Assembly: GCA_037074615.1 (NCBI GenBank)
Contig: CM073563.1
Coordinates: 14,306,501 to 14,370,500 of the forward strand
Length of the DNA: 64,000 nt
Source of the DNA: Leucaena leucocephala
Taxonomy: Eukaryota; Streptophyta; Magnoliopsida; Fabales; Fabaceae
Direction of reading: 5' to 3'
The notes beneath the pieces were generated by a model. It was not told where the DNA came from. It searched no databases and worked only from the letters and a program-made list of their open reading frames with translations. The translations under genes and the position numbers were made by a program. Below, piece after piece: positions 1 to 11,900 of the stretch. Numbering within the stretch: position 1 is the stretch's first letter; each line of letters begins with the position of its first letter.

Positions 1-1450
1 GCACTTTTCTCGACCATATTGAAAAATCCCCCCAATCTCTACTTTGAGTATGCGTTCTGGAATGCTACTTTCCTTAAGATATGGGTCTATATAGGTCACA
101 AAAGAGTCATCAACTGTTTCAAGGTAGTTGTACGCAAATGTAGCGAAACTTTGGCACTTTACTTTTCTACAGCGATAACCTCACCCCAATCTCAACTTTT
201 AATACGAATTCTATAACACCTATTTTCCTTAAGATATGGGTCCATGTAGGTCACGAAAGAGTTATCCATTGTTTCAAACTACTTCTAGGTAAATGCAGCA
301 AAACCTTGGCACTTCTCCCGACCATAATGAAAAGTCCCCACCAATATCAACATTGAATATTCATTCTAGAATGCCACATTCCTCAAGATATGGGTCCATA
401 TAGGTCACAAAAGGGTCATCAATTGTTTCTAGTTTGACTCAAATGGAGCAAAATTATTGAACTTGTCTATACTTGTAACTCACCCCCAATCTCAACTTTC
501 AATATGAGTTCTAGAATGTCACTTCTCCAAAGATGTGGGTCCATGTAGGTCACAAAGTGTCATCCATTTTTTCAAAGTACTTTTAGGAAAATGTAGCGAA
601 ACTCTGGCACTTTTCCTGACCATAATGGAAATTCCCCACCAATATCAACATTGAACATTCATTCTAGAATGCCACTTTCCTTAAGATATGGGTCCATATA
701 GGTCGCAAGAGAGTCGTCAATTGTTCCAAGGTAGTTTTACGCAAATGTAGCAAAACTTTGGCACTTCACTTTTCTATAGTGATAACTCACCCCAATCTCA
801 ACTTTTAATACGAATTCTATAACACCTATTTTCCTTAAGATATGGGTCTATGTAGGTCACGGAAGAGTTATCCATTGTTTCAAGCTACTTCTAGGCAAAT
901 GAAGCAAAACCTTGGCGCTTCTCCCGACCATAATGAAAAGTCCCCACCAATATCAACATTGAATATTCATTCTAGAATGCCACATTCCTCAAGATATGGG
1001 TCCATATAGGTCACAAAAGGGTCATCAGTTGTTCAAGGTAGTTTTACTCAAATGTAGCAAAATTATTGAACTTTACTTGTCTATAGTTGTAAGTCACCCC
1101 CAATCTCAACTTTCAATATGAGTTCTAGAATGTCACTTCTCCAAAGATGTGGGTCCATGCAGGTCACAAAGTGTCATCCATTTTTTCAAAGTACTTTTAG
1201 CGAAATGTAGCGAAACTCTGTCACTTTTCCTGACCATAATGGAAAGTCCCCACCAATATCAACATTGAATATTCATTCTAGAATGCCACTTTGCTTAAGA
1301 TATGGGTCCATATAGGTCACAAAAGAGTCCTCAATTGTTTCAAGGTAGTTTTACGCAAAAGTAGCAAAACTTTGGGACTTTACTTGTCTATAGTGATAAC
1401 TCACCCCCAATCGCAACCTTCAATGTGAGTTCTAGAACGTTACTTTTCTT
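1..1450 (+). repeat. Partial decamer (end of J, then A-I)
   Basis: Positions 1-75 are the last 75 bp of a J monomer. A starts at 76, B at 231, C at 385, D at 530, E at 683, F at 837, G at 991, H at 1144 and I at 1297. The B copy is mosaic: its middle reads 'aaactacttctagg' like the block after 6 kb, then 'taaatgcagc' like its neighbours. Confidence 0.93.
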
Positions 1451-1602
1451 AAGATGTGGGTCCATGTAGGTCGCAAAAGTGTCATCCATTTTTTCAAAGT
1501 AGTTTTAGGCAAAGTAGCGGAACTCTGGCACTTTTCTCGACCATATTGAAAAATCCCCCCAATCTCTACTTTGAGTATGCGTTCTGGAATGCTACTTTCC
1601 TT
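1451..1602 (+). repeat. Monomer class J (reference copy, 152 bp)
   Basis: Even-type monomer. Marks: 'gtccatgtaggtcgcaaaag', 'ggcaaagtagcgg', 'tttctcgaccata', then a run of six Cs before 'aatctctactttgag' and 'gcgttctggaatgc'. It is used here as the anchor for counting units because its 'gtcgcaaaagtg' is distinctive. The short C-run varies between copies ('aaatcccccc' versus 'aaagcccccc'), and this tracks array sub-blocks. Confidence 0.93.
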
Positions 1603-1757
1603 AAGATATGGGTCTATATAGGTCACAAAAGAGTCATCAACTGTTTCAAGGTAGTTGTACGCAAATGTAGCGAAACTTTGGCACTTTACTTTTCTACAGC
1701 GATAACCTCACCCCAATCTCAACTTTTAATACGAATTCTATAACACCTATTTTCCTT
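1603..1757 (+). repeat. Monomer class A (reference copy, 155 bp)
   Basis: Odd-type monomer. Marks: 'gtctatataggtcac', 'catcaactgtttcaagg', 'gttgtacgcaaatg', 'gataacctcacccc' and 'acgaattctataacacc' at the 3' end. The 3' third is nearly identical to class E. Two sites separate array blocks: 'ctacagcg' versus 'ctatagcg', and 'cacaaaagag' versus 'cacaacagag'. Confidence 0.93.
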
Positions 1758-1911
1758 AAGATATGGGTCCATGTAGGTCACGAAAGAGTTATCCATTGTT
1801 TCAAGGAACTTTTAGGTAAATGCAGCAAAACCTTGGCACTTCTCCCGACCATAATGAAAAGTCCCCACCAATATCAACATTGAATATTCATTCTAGAATG
1901 CCACATTCCTC
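1758..1911 (+). repeat. Monomer class B (reference copy, 154 bp)
   Basis: Even-type monomer, closely related to class F. Marks: 'gtccatgtaggtcacgaaag', 'agttatccattgtttcaagg', 'aaatgcagcaaaacc' and 'ccgaccataatgaaaag'. Between about 6 and 25.3 kb most B copies have lost one net base near the 3' end ('ctagagtccac' in place of 'ctagaatgccac'), making them 153 bp. Confidence 0.92.
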
Positions 1912-1914
1912 AAG

Positions 1915-1928
1915 ATATGGGTCCATAT
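1915..1928. other. Example 14-bp dyad in odd monomers (ATATGG-GT-CCATAT)
   Basis: The sequence is a 6-bp inverted repeat around a 2-bp centre. It sits at the start of monomers C, E, G and I and therefore recurs about every 306 bp. Even monomers and A carry weakened versions, such as TGG-GT-CCA only. Short dyads are a reported property of many centromere satellites lacking CENP-B boxes; a protein-binding role here is not shown. Confidence 0.6.
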
Positions 1929-2035
1929 AGGTCACAAAAGGGTCATCAATTGTTTCTAGTTTGACTCAAATGGAGCAAAATTATTGAACTTGTCTATACT
2001 TGTAACTCACCCCCAATCTCAACTTTCAATATGAG

Positions 2036-2043
2036 TTCTAGAA
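2036..2043. other. Example TTCTAGAA palindrome near monomer 3' ends
   Basis: This perfect 8-bp palindrome contains an XbaI-type TCTAGA core. It occurs about 25 bp before the next monomer start in seven of ten classes (B, C, D, F, G, H, I). A and E instead have 'gaattctataa' with an EcoRI-type core, and J has 'ttctggaa'. Restriction ladders from these sites would show the repeat lengths. Confidence 0.65.
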
Positions 2044-2056
2044 TGTCACTTCTCCA

Positions 2057-2209
2057 AAGATGTGGGTCCATGTAGGTCACAAAGTGTCATCCATTTTTTC
2101 AAAGTACTTTTAGGAAAATGTAGCGAAACTCTGGCACTTTTCCTGACCATAATGGAAATTCCCCACCAATATCAACATTGAACATTCATTCTAGAATGCC
2201 ACTTTCCTT
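2057..2209 (+). repeat. Monomer class D (reference copy, 153 bp)
   Basis: Even-type monomer, sister of class H. Marks: 'ctccaaagatgtgggtcc', 'gtcacaaagtgtcatcc', 'taggaaaatgtagcg', 'ggaaattccccacc' and 'gaacattc'. H differs by 'ccatgcagg', 'agcgaaatg', 'gaaagtccc' and 'gaatattc'. Several D copies carry one or more H-type sites. Confidence 0.92.
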
Positions 2210-2363
2210 AAGATATGGGTCCATATAGGTCGCAAGAGAGTCGTCAATTGTTCCAAGGTAGTTTTACGCAAATGTAGCAAAACTTTGGCACTTCACTTTT
2301 CTATAGTGATAACTCACCCCAATCTCAACTTTTAATACGAATTCTATAACACCTATTTTCCTT
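2210..2363 (+). repeat. Monomer class E (reference copy, 154 bp)
   Basis: Odd-type monomer related to A and I. Marks: 'gtccatataggtcgcaagag' (or 'gtcacaagag'), 'gtcgtcaattgttcc', 'cacttcacttttctata' and the A-like ending 'acgaattctataacacc'. The 5' half resembles I and the 3' half resembles A, so E is the natural partner in E/I exchange. Confidence 0.92.
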
Positions 2364-2517
2364 AAGATATGGGTCTATGTAGGTCACGGAAGAGTTATCC
2401 ATTGTTTCAAGCTACTTCTAGGCAAATGAAGCAAAACCTTGGCGCTTCTCCCGACCATAATGAAAAGTCCCCACCAATATCAACATTGAATATTCATTCT
2501 AGAATGCCACATTCCTC
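2364..2517 (+). repeat. Monomer class F (reference copy, 154 bp)
   Basis: Even-type monomer, sister of class B. Marks: 'gtctatgtaggtcacgg', 'aagagttatccattg', 'aagctacttctaggc', 'aaatgaagcaaaacc' and 'ttggcgcttctccc' ('ttggcac' in copies after about 25.8 kb). F fuses with H in the octamers and with J in the 57-60 kb hexamers. Confidence 0.92.
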
Positions 2518-2670
2518 AAGATATGGGTCCATATAGGTCACAAAAGGGTCATCAGTTGTTCAAGGTAGTTTTACTCAAATGTAGCAAAATTATTGAACTT
2601 TACTTGTCTATAGTTGTAAGTCACCCCCAATCTCAACTTTCAATATGAGTTCTAGAATGTCACTTCTCCA
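2518..2670 (+). repeat. Monomer class G (reference copy, 153 bp)
   Basis: Odd-type monomer, full-length sister of C. Marks: 'gggtcatcagttgttcaagg', 'ttttactcaaatgtagc', 'gaactttacttgtc' and 'tatagttgtaagtcac'. It is absent as a complete monomer from the hexamer units; only its 3' part survives in the C/G fusions. Confidence 0.92.
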
Positions 2671-2823
2671 AAGATGTGGGTCCATGCAGGTCACAAAGTG
2701 TCATCCATTTTTTCAAAGTACTTTTAGCGAAATGTAGCGAAACTCTGTCACTTTTCCTGACCATAATGGAAAGTCCCCACCAATATCAACATTGAATATT
2801 CATTCTAGAATGCCACTTTGCTT
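2671..2823 (+). repeat. Monomer class H (reference copy, 153 bp)
   Basis: Even-type monomer, sister of D. Marks: 'gtccatgcaggtcac', 'cttttagcgaaatgtagcg', 'ggaaagtccccacc', 'gaatattcattctag' and 'ccactttgcttaag'. It directly follows C in the common hexamer unit. Confidence 0.92.
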
Positions 2824-2977
2824 AAGATATGGGTCCATATAGGTCACAAAAGAGTCCTCAATTGTTTCAAGGTAGTTTTACGCAAAAGTAGCAAAACTTT
2901 GGGACTTTACTTGTCTATAGTGATAACTCACCCCCAATCGCAACCTTCAATGTGAGTTCTAGAACGTTACTTTTCTT
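2824..2977 (+). repeat. Monomer class I (reference copy, 154 bp)
   Basis: Odd-type monomer. Marks: 'gtcctcaattgtttcaagg', 'cgcaaaagtagcaaaac', 'tttgggactttacttgtc', 'caatcgcaaccttcaatg' and 'ttctagaacgtt'. It precedes J and closes the decamer. I and J form the extra dimer on top of the two related tetramers ABCD and EFGH. Confidence 0.92.
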
Positions 2978-5900
2978 AAGATGTGGGTCCATGTAGGTCG
3001 CAAAAGTGTCATCCATTTTTTCAAAGTAGTTTTAGGCAAAGTAGCGGAACTCTGGCACTTTTCTCGACCATATTGAAAAATCCCCCCAATCTCTACTTTG
3101 AGTATGCGTTCTGGAATGCTACTTTCCTTAAGATATGGGTCTATATAGGTCACAAAAGAGTCATCAACTGTTTCAAGGTAGTTGTACGCAAATGTAGCGA
3201 AACTTTGGCACTTTACTTTTCTACAGCGATAACCTCACCCCAATCTCAACTTTTAATACGAATTCTATAACACCTATTTTCCTTAAGATATGGGTCCATG
3301 TAGGTCACGAAAGAGTTATCCATTGTTTCAAGGAACTTTTAGGTAAATGCAGCAAAACCTTGGCACTTCTCCCGACCATAATGAAAAGTCCCCACCAATA
3401 TCAACATTGAATATTCATTCTAGAATGCCACATTCCTCAAGATATGGGTCCATATAGGTCACAAAAGGGTCATCAATTGTTTCTAGTTTGACTCAAATGG
3501 AGCAAAATTATTGAACTTGTCTATACTTGTAACTCACCCCCAATCTCAACTTTCAATATGAGTTCTAGAATGTCACTTCTCCAAAGATGTGGGTCCATGT
3601 AGGTCACAAAGTGTCATCCATTTTTTCAAAGTACTTTTAGGAAAATGTAGCGAAACTCTGGCACTTTTCCTGACCATAATGGAAATTCCCCACCAATATC
3701 AACATTGAACATTCATTCTAGAATGCCACTTTCCTTAAGATATGGGTCCATATAGGTCGCAAGAGAGTCGTCAATTGTTCCAAGGTAGTTTTACGCAAAT
3801 GTAGCAAAACTTTGGCACTTCACTTTTCTATAGTGATAACTCACCCCAATCTCAACTTTTAATACGAATTTTATAACACCTATTTTCCTTAAGATATGGG
3901 TCTATGTAGGTCACGGAAGAGTTATCCATTGTTTCAAGCTACTTCTAGGCAAATGAAGCAAAACCTTGGCGCTTCTCCCGACCATAATGAAAAGTCCCCA
4001 CCAATATCAACATTGAATATTCATTCTAGAATGCCACATTCCTCAAGATATGGGTCCATATAGGTCACAAAAGGGTCATCAGTTGTTCAAGGTAGTTTTA
4101 CTCAAATGTAGCAAAATTATTGAACTTTACTTGTCTATAGTTGTAAGTCACCCCCAATCTCAACTTTCAATATGAGTTCTAGAATGTCACTTCTCCAAAG
4201 ATGTGGGTCCATGCAGGTCACAAAGTGTCATCCATTTTTTCAAAGTACTTTTAGCGAAATGTAGCGAAACTCTGTCACTTTTCCTGACCATAATGGAAAG
4301 TCCCCACCAATATCAACATTGAATATTCATTCTAGAATGCCACTTTGCTTAAGATATGGGTCCATATAGGTCACAAAAGAGTCCTCAATTGTTTCAAGGT
4401 AGTTTTACGCAAAAGTAGCAAAACTTTGGGACTTTACTTGTCTATAGTGATAACTCACCCCCAATCGCAACCTTCAATGTGAGTTCTAGAACGTTACTTT
4501 TCTTAAGATGTGGGTCCATGTAGGTCGCAAAAGTGTCATCCATTTTTTCAAAGTAGTTTTAGGCAAAGTAGCGGAACTCTGGCACTTTTCTCGACCATAT
4601 TGAAAAACCCCCCCAATCTCTACTTTGAGTATGCGTTCTGGAATGCTACTTTCCTTAAGATATGGGTCTATATAGGTCACAAAAGAGTCATCAACTGTTT
4701 CAAGGTAGTTGTACGCAAATGTAGCGAAACTTTGGCACTTTACTTTTCTACAGCGATAACCTCACCCCAATCTCAACTTTTAATACGAATTCTATAACAC
4801 CTATTTTCCTTAAGATATGGGTCCATGTAGGTCACGAAAGAGTTATCCATTGTTTCAAGGAACTTTTAGGTAAATGCAGCAAAACCTTGGCACTTCTCGC
4901 GACCATAATGAAAAGTCCCCACCAATATCAACATTGAATATTCATTCTAGAATGCCACATTCCTCAAGATATGGGTCCATATAGGTCACAAAAGGGTCAT
5001 CAATTGTTTCTAGTTTGACTCAAATGGAGCAAAATTATTGAACTTGTCTATACTTGTAACTCACCCCCAATCTCAACTTTCAATATGAGTTCTAGAATGT
5101 CACTTCTCCAAAGATGTGGGTCCATGTAGGTCACAAAGTGTCATCCATTTTTTCAAAGTACTTTTAGGAAAATGTAGCGAAACTCTGGCACTTTTCCTGA
5201 CCATAATGGAAATTCCCCACCAATATCAACATTGAACATTCATTCTAGAATGCCACTTTCCTTAAGATATGGGTCCATATAGGTCACAAGAGAGTCGTCA
5301 ATTGTTCCAAGGTAGTTTTACGCAAATGTAGCAAAACTTTGGCACTTCACTTTTCTATACTGATAACTCACCCCAATCTTAACTTTTAATACGAATTCTA
5401 TAACACCTATTTTCCTTAAGATATGGGTCTGTGTAGGTCACGGAAGAGTTATCCATTGTTTCAAGCTACTTCTAGGCAAATGAAGCAAAACCTTGGCGCT
5501 TCTCCCGACCATAATGAAAAGTCCCCACCAATATCAACATTGAATATTCATTCTAGAATGCCACATTCCTCAAGATATGGGTCCATATAGGTCACAAAAG
5601 GGTCATCAGTTGTTCAAGGTAGTTTTACTCAAATGTAGCAAAATTATTGAACTTTTCTTGTCTATAGTTGTAAGTCACCCCCAATCTCAACTTTCAATAT
5701 GAGTTCTAGAATGTCACTTCTCCAAAGATGTGGGTCCATGCAGGTCACAAAGTGTCATCCATTTTTTCAAAGTACTTTTAGCGAAATGTAGCGAAACTCT
5801 GGCACTTTTCCTGACCATAATGGAAAGTCCCCACCAATATCAACATTGAATATTCATTCTAGAATGCCACTTTGCTTAAGATATGGGTCCATATAGGTCA

Positions 5901-8900
5901 CAAAAGACTCCTCAATTGTTTCAAGGTAGTTTTACGCAAAAGTAGCAAAACTTTGGGACTTTACTTGTCTATAGTGATAACTCACCCCCAATCGCAACCT
6001 TCAATGTGAGTTCTAGAACGTTACTTTTCTTAAGATGTGGGTCCATGTAGGTCGCAAAAGTGTCATCCATTTTTTCAAAGTAGCTTTAGGCAAAGTAGCG
6101 GAACTCTGGCACTTTTCTCGATCATACTGAAAAATCCCCCCAATCTCTACTTTGAGTATGCGTTCTGGAATGCTACTTTCCTTAAGATATGGGTCTATAT
6201 AGGTCACAAAAGAGTCATCAACTGTTTCAAGGTAGTTGTACGCAAATGTAGCGAAACTTTGGCACTTTACTTTTCTATAGCGATAACCTCACCCCAATCT
6301 CAACTTTTAATACGAATTCTATAACACCTATTTTCCTTAAGATATGGGTCCATGTAGGTCACGAAAGAGTTATCCATTGTTTCAAACTACTTCTAGGCAA
6401 ATGCAGCAAAACCTTGGCACTTCTCCCGACCATAATGAAAAGTCCCCACCAATATCGACATTGAATATTCATTTTAGAGTCCACATTCCTCAAGATATGG
6501 GTCCATATAGGTCACAAAAGGGTCATCAATTGTTTCTAGTTTGACTCAAATGGAGCAAAATTATTGAACTTGTCTATACTTGTAACTCACCCCCAATCTC
6601 AACTTTCAATATGAGTTCTAGAATGTCACTTCTCCAAAGATGTGGGTCCATGTAGGTCACAAAGTGTCATCCATTTTTTCAAAGTACTTTTAGGAAAATG
6701 TAGCGAAACTCTGGCACTTTTCCTGACCATAATGGAAATTCGCCACCAATATCAACATTGAACATTCATTGTAGAATGCCACTTTCCTTAAGATATGGGT
6801 CCATATAGGTCACAAGAGAGTCGTCAATTGTTCCAAGGTAGTTTTACGCAAATGTAGCAAAACTTTAGCACTTCACTTTTCTATAGTGATAACTCACCCC
6901 AATCTCAACTTTTAATACGAATTCTATAACACCTATTTTCCTTAAGATATGGGTCTATGTAGGTCACGGAAGAGTTATCCATTGTTTCAAGCTACTTCTA
7001 GGCAAATGAAGCAAAACCTTGGCGCTTCTCCCGACCATAATGAAAAGTCCCCACCAATATCAACGTTGAATATTCATTCTAGAATGCCACATTCCTCAAG
7101 ATATGGGTCCATATAGGTCACAAAAGGGTCATCAGTTGTTCAAGGTAGTTTTACTCAAATGTAGCAAAATTATTGAACTTTACTTGTCTATAGTTGTAAG
7201 TCACCCCCAATCTCAACTTTCAATATGAGTTCTAGAATGTCACTTGTCCAAAGATGTGGGTCCATGCAGGCCACAAAGTGTCATCCATTTTTTCAAAGTA
7301 CTTTTAGCGAAATGTAGCGAAACTCTGTCACTTTTCCTGACCATAATGGAAAGTCCCCACCAATATCAACATTGAATATTCATTCTAGAATGCCACTTTG
7401 CTTAAGATATGGGTCCATATAGGTCACAAAAGAGTCCTCAATTGTTTCAAGGTAGTTTTACGCAAAAGTAGCGAAACTTTGGGACTTTACTTGTCTATAG
7501 TGATAACTCACCCCCAATCGCAACCTTCAATGTGAGTTCTAGAACGTTACTTTTCTTAAGATGTGGGTCCATGTAGGTCGCAAAAGTGTCATCCATTTTT
7601 TCAAAGTAGTTTTAGGCAAAGTAGCGGAACTCTGGCACTTTTCTCGACCATACTGAAAAATCCCCCCAATCTCTACTTTGAGTATGCGTTCTGGAATGCT
7701 ACTTTCCTTAAGATATGGGTCTATATAGGTCACAAAAGAGTCATCAACTGTTTCAAGGTAGTTGTACGCAAATGTAGCGAAACTTTGGCACTTTACTTTT
7801 CTATAGCGATAACCTCACCCCAATCTCAACTTTTAATACGAATTCTATAACACCTATTTTCCTTAAGATATGGGTCCATGTAGGTCACCAAAAGAGTTAT
7901 CCATTGTTTCAAGCTACTTCTAGGCAAATGCAGCAAAACCTTGGCACTTCTCCCGACCATAATGAAAAGTCCCCACCACTATCAACATTGAATATTCATT
8001 CTAGAGTCCACATTCCTCAAGATATGGGTCCATATAGGTCACAAAAGGGTCATCAATTGTTTCTAGTTTGACTCAAATGGAGCAAAATTATTGAACTTGT
8101 CTATACTTGTAACTCACCCCCAATCTCAACTTTCAATATGAGTTCTAGAATGTCACTTCTCCAAAGATGTGGGTCCATGTAGGTCACAAAGTGTCATCCA
8201 TTTTTTCAAAGTACTTTTAGGAAAATGTAGCGAAACTCTGGCACTTTTCCTGACCATAATGGAAATTCCCCACCAATATCAACATTGAACATTCATTCTA
8301 GAATGCCACTTTCCTTAAGATATGGGTCCATATAGGTCACAAGAGAGTCGTCAATTGTTCCAAGGTAGTTTTACGCAAATGTAGCAAAACTTTGGCACTT
8401 CACTTTTCTATACTGATAACTCACCCCAATCTCAACTTTTAATACGAATTCTATAACACCTATTTTCCTTAAGATATGGGTCTATGTAGGTCACGGAAGA
8501 GTTATCCATTGTTTCAAGCTACTTCTAGGCAAATGAAGCAAAACCTTGGCGCTTCTCCCGACCATAATGAAAAGTCCCCACCAATATCAACATTGAATAT
8601 TCATTCTAGAATGCCACATTCCTCAAGATATGGGTCCATATAGGTCACAAAAGGGTCATCAGTTGTTCAAGGTAGTTTTACTCAAATGTAGCAAAATTAT
8701 TGAACTTTACTTGTCTATAGTTGTAAGTCACCCCCAATCTCAACTTTCAATATGAGTTCTAGAATGTCACTTCTCCAAAGATGTGGGTCCATGCAGGCCA
8801 CAAAGTGTCATCCATTTTTTCAAAGTACTTTTAGCGAAATGTAGCGAAACTCTGTCACTTTTCCTGACCATAATGGAAAGTCCCCACCAATATCAACATT

Positions 8901-11900
8901 GAATATTCATTCTAGAATGCCACTTTGCTTAAGATATGGGTCCATATAGGTCACAAAAGAGTCCTCAATTGTTTCAAGGTAGTTTTACGTAAAAGTAGCA
9001 AAACTTTGGGACTTTACTTGTCTATAGTGATAACTCACCCCCAATCGCAACCTTCAATGTGAGTTCTAGAACGTTACTTTTCTTAAGATGTGGGTCCATG
9101 TAGGTCGCAAAAGTGTCATCCATTTTTTCAAAGTAGTTTTAGGCAAAGTAGCGGAACTCTGGCACTTTTCTCGACCATACTGAAAAATCCCCCCAATCTC
9201 TACTTTGAGTATGCGTTCTGGAATGCTACTTTCCTTAAGATATGGGTCTATATAGGTCACAAAAGAGTCATCAACTGTTTCAAGGTAGTTGTACGCAAAT
9301 GTAGCGAAACTTTGGCACTTTACTTTTCTATAGCGATAACCTCACCCCAATCTCAACTTTTAATACGAATTCTATAACACCTATTTTCCTTAAGATATGG
9401 GTCCATGTAGGTCACCAAAAGAGTTATCCATTGTTTCAAGCTACTTCTAGGCAAATGCAGCAAAACCTTGGCACTTCTCCCGACCATAATGAAAAGTCCC
9501 CACCAATATCAACATTGAATATTCATTCTAGAGTCCACATTCCTCAAGATATGGGTCCATATAGGTCACAAAAGGGTCATCAATTGTTTCTAGTTTGACT
9601 CAAATGGAGCAAAATTATTGAACTTGTCTATACTTGTAACTCACCCCCAATCTCAACTTTCAATATGAGTTCTAGAATGTCACTTCTCCAACGATGTGGG
9701 TCCATGTAGGTCACAAAGTGTCATCCATTTTTTCAAAGTACTTTTAGGAAAATGTAGCGAAACTCTGGCACTTTTCCTGACCATAATGGAAATTCCCCAC
9801 CAATATCAACATTGAACATTCATTCTAGAATGCCACTTTCCTTAAGATATGGGTCCATATAGGTCACAAGAGAGTCGTCAATTGTTCCAAGGTAGTTTTA
9901 CGCAAATGTAGCAAAACTTTGGCACTTCACTTTTCTATACTGATAACTCACCCCAATCTCAACTTTTAATACGAATTCTATAACACCTATTTTCCTTAAG
10001 ATATGGGTCTATGTAGGTCACGGAAGAGTTATCCATTGTTTCAAGCTACTTCTAGGCAAATGAAGCAAAACCTTGGCGCTTCTCCCGACCATAATGAAAA
10101 GTCCCCACCAATATCAACATTGAATATTCATTCTAGAATGCCACATTCCTCAAGATATGGGTCCATATAGGTCACAAAAGGGTCATCAGTTGTTCAAGGT
10201 AGTTTTACTCAAATGTAGCAAAATTATTGAACTTTACTTGTCTATAGTTGTAAGTCACCCCCAATCTCAACTTTCAATATGAATTCTAGAATGTCACTTC
10301 TCCAAAGATGTGGGTCCATGCAGGCCACAAAGTGTCATCCATTTTTTCAAAGTACTTTTAGCGAAATGTAGCGAAACTCTGTCACTTTTCCTGACCATAA
10401 TGGAAAGTCCCCACCAATATCAACATTGAATATTCATTCTAGAATGCCACTTTGCTTAAGATATGGGTCCATATAGGTCACAAAAGAGTCCTCAATTGTT
10501 TCAAGGTAGTTTTACGCAAAAGTAGCAAAACTTTGGGACTTTACTTGTCTATAGTGATAACTCACCCCCAATCGCAACCTTCAATGTGAGTTCTAGAACG
10601 TTACTTTTCTTAAGATGTGGGTCCATGTAGGTCGCAAAAGTGTCATCCATTTTTTCAAAGTAGCTTTAGGCAAAGTAGCGGAACTCTGGCACTTTTCTCG
10701 ACCATACTGAAAAATCCCCCCAATCTCTACTTTGAGTATGCGTTCTGGAATGCTACTTTCCTTAAGATATGGGTCTATATAGGTCACAAAAGAGTCATCA
10801 ACTGTTTCAAGGTAGTTGTACGCAAATGTAGCGAAACTTTGGCACTTTACTTTTCTATAGCGATAACCTCACCCCAATCTCAACTTTTAATACGAATTCT
10901 ATAACACCTATTTTCCTTAAGATATGGGTCCATGTAGGTCACCAAAAGAGTTATCCATTGTTTCAAGCTACTTCTAGGCAAATGCAGCAAAACCTTGGCA
11001 CTTCTCCCGACCATAATGAAAAGTCCCCACCAATATCAACATTGAATATTCATTCTAGAGTCCACATTCCTCAAGATATGGGTCCATATAGGTCACAAAA
11101 GGGTCATCAATTGTTTCTAGTTTGACTCAAATGGAGCAAAATTATTGAACTTGTCTATACTTATAACTCACCCCCAATCTCAACTTTCAATATGAGTTCT
11201 AGAATGTCACTTCTCCAAAGATGTGGGTCCATGTAGGTCACAAAGTGTCATCCATTTTTTCAAAGTACTTTTAGGAAAATGTAGCGAAACTCTGGCACTT
11301 TTCCTGACCATAATGGAAATTCCCCACCAATATCAACATTGAACATTCATTCTAGAATGCCACTTTCCTTAAGATATGGGTCCATATAGGTCACAAGAGA
11401 GTCGTCAATTGTTCCAAGGTAGTTTTACGCAAATGTAGCAAAACTTTGGCACTTCACTTTTCTATACTGATAACTCACCCCAATCTCAACTTTTAATACG
11501 AATTCTATAACACCTATTTTCCTTAAGATATGGGTCTATGTAGGTCACGGAAGAGTTATCCATTGTTTCAAGCTACTTCTAGGCAAATGAAGCAAAACCT
11601 TGGCGCTTCTCCCGACCATAATGAAAAGTCCCCACCAATATCAACATTGAATATTCATTCTAGAATGCCACATTCCTCAAGATATGGGTCCATATAGGTC
11701 ACAAAAGGGTCATCAGTTGTTCAAGGTAGTTTTACTCAAATGTAGCAAAATTATTGAACTTTACTTGTCTATAGTTGTAAGTCACCCCCAATCTCAACTT
11801 TCAATATGAGTTCTAGAATGTCACTTCTCCAAAGATGTGGGTCCATGCAGGCCACAAAGTGTCATTCATTTTTTCAAAGTACTTTTAGCGAAATGTAGCG

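Larger units (their letters stand above)
1912..2056 (+). repeat. Monomer class C (reference copy, short, 145 bp)
   Basis: Odd-type monomer and the shortest in the unit. It matches class G except for a smaller middle: 'tttctagtttgactc' where G has 'ttcaaggtagttttactc', and 'gaacttgtc' where G has 'gaactttacttgtc'. These two small indels (about 3 and 5 nt) account for its 8-nt deficit. They act as markers that place the crossover points in the C/G fusion monomers. Confidence 0.92.

Noticed and set aside
1432..1626. Recurrent 64-codon minus-strand ORF (76 codons in two copies)
   Set aside because: It is a shadow of the same J/A satellite DNA. The 76-codon versions arise from a single base change ('gtacgc' to 'gtacac') that creates an upstream start. 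There is no evidence of selection on the protein.
1456..1743. Recurrent 95-codon plus-strand ORF spanning J and A in nearly every unit
   Set aside because: It recurs because the DNA recurs. Copies vary freely at amino-acid-changing sites (for example Asn/Lys, Thr/Ile, Lys/Asn) and one copy (46173 onward) has a stop. It has no ribosome-binding context, domain or known family, and it overlaps another long ORF on the other strand.
6344..6544. 66-codon ORF in B-C of units between 6 and 25 kb, and a 68-codon ORF at 33817-34023
   Set aside because: The first depends on the one-base loss in B that joins frames; the second depends on a private substitution in D. Both are accidents of satellite drift.
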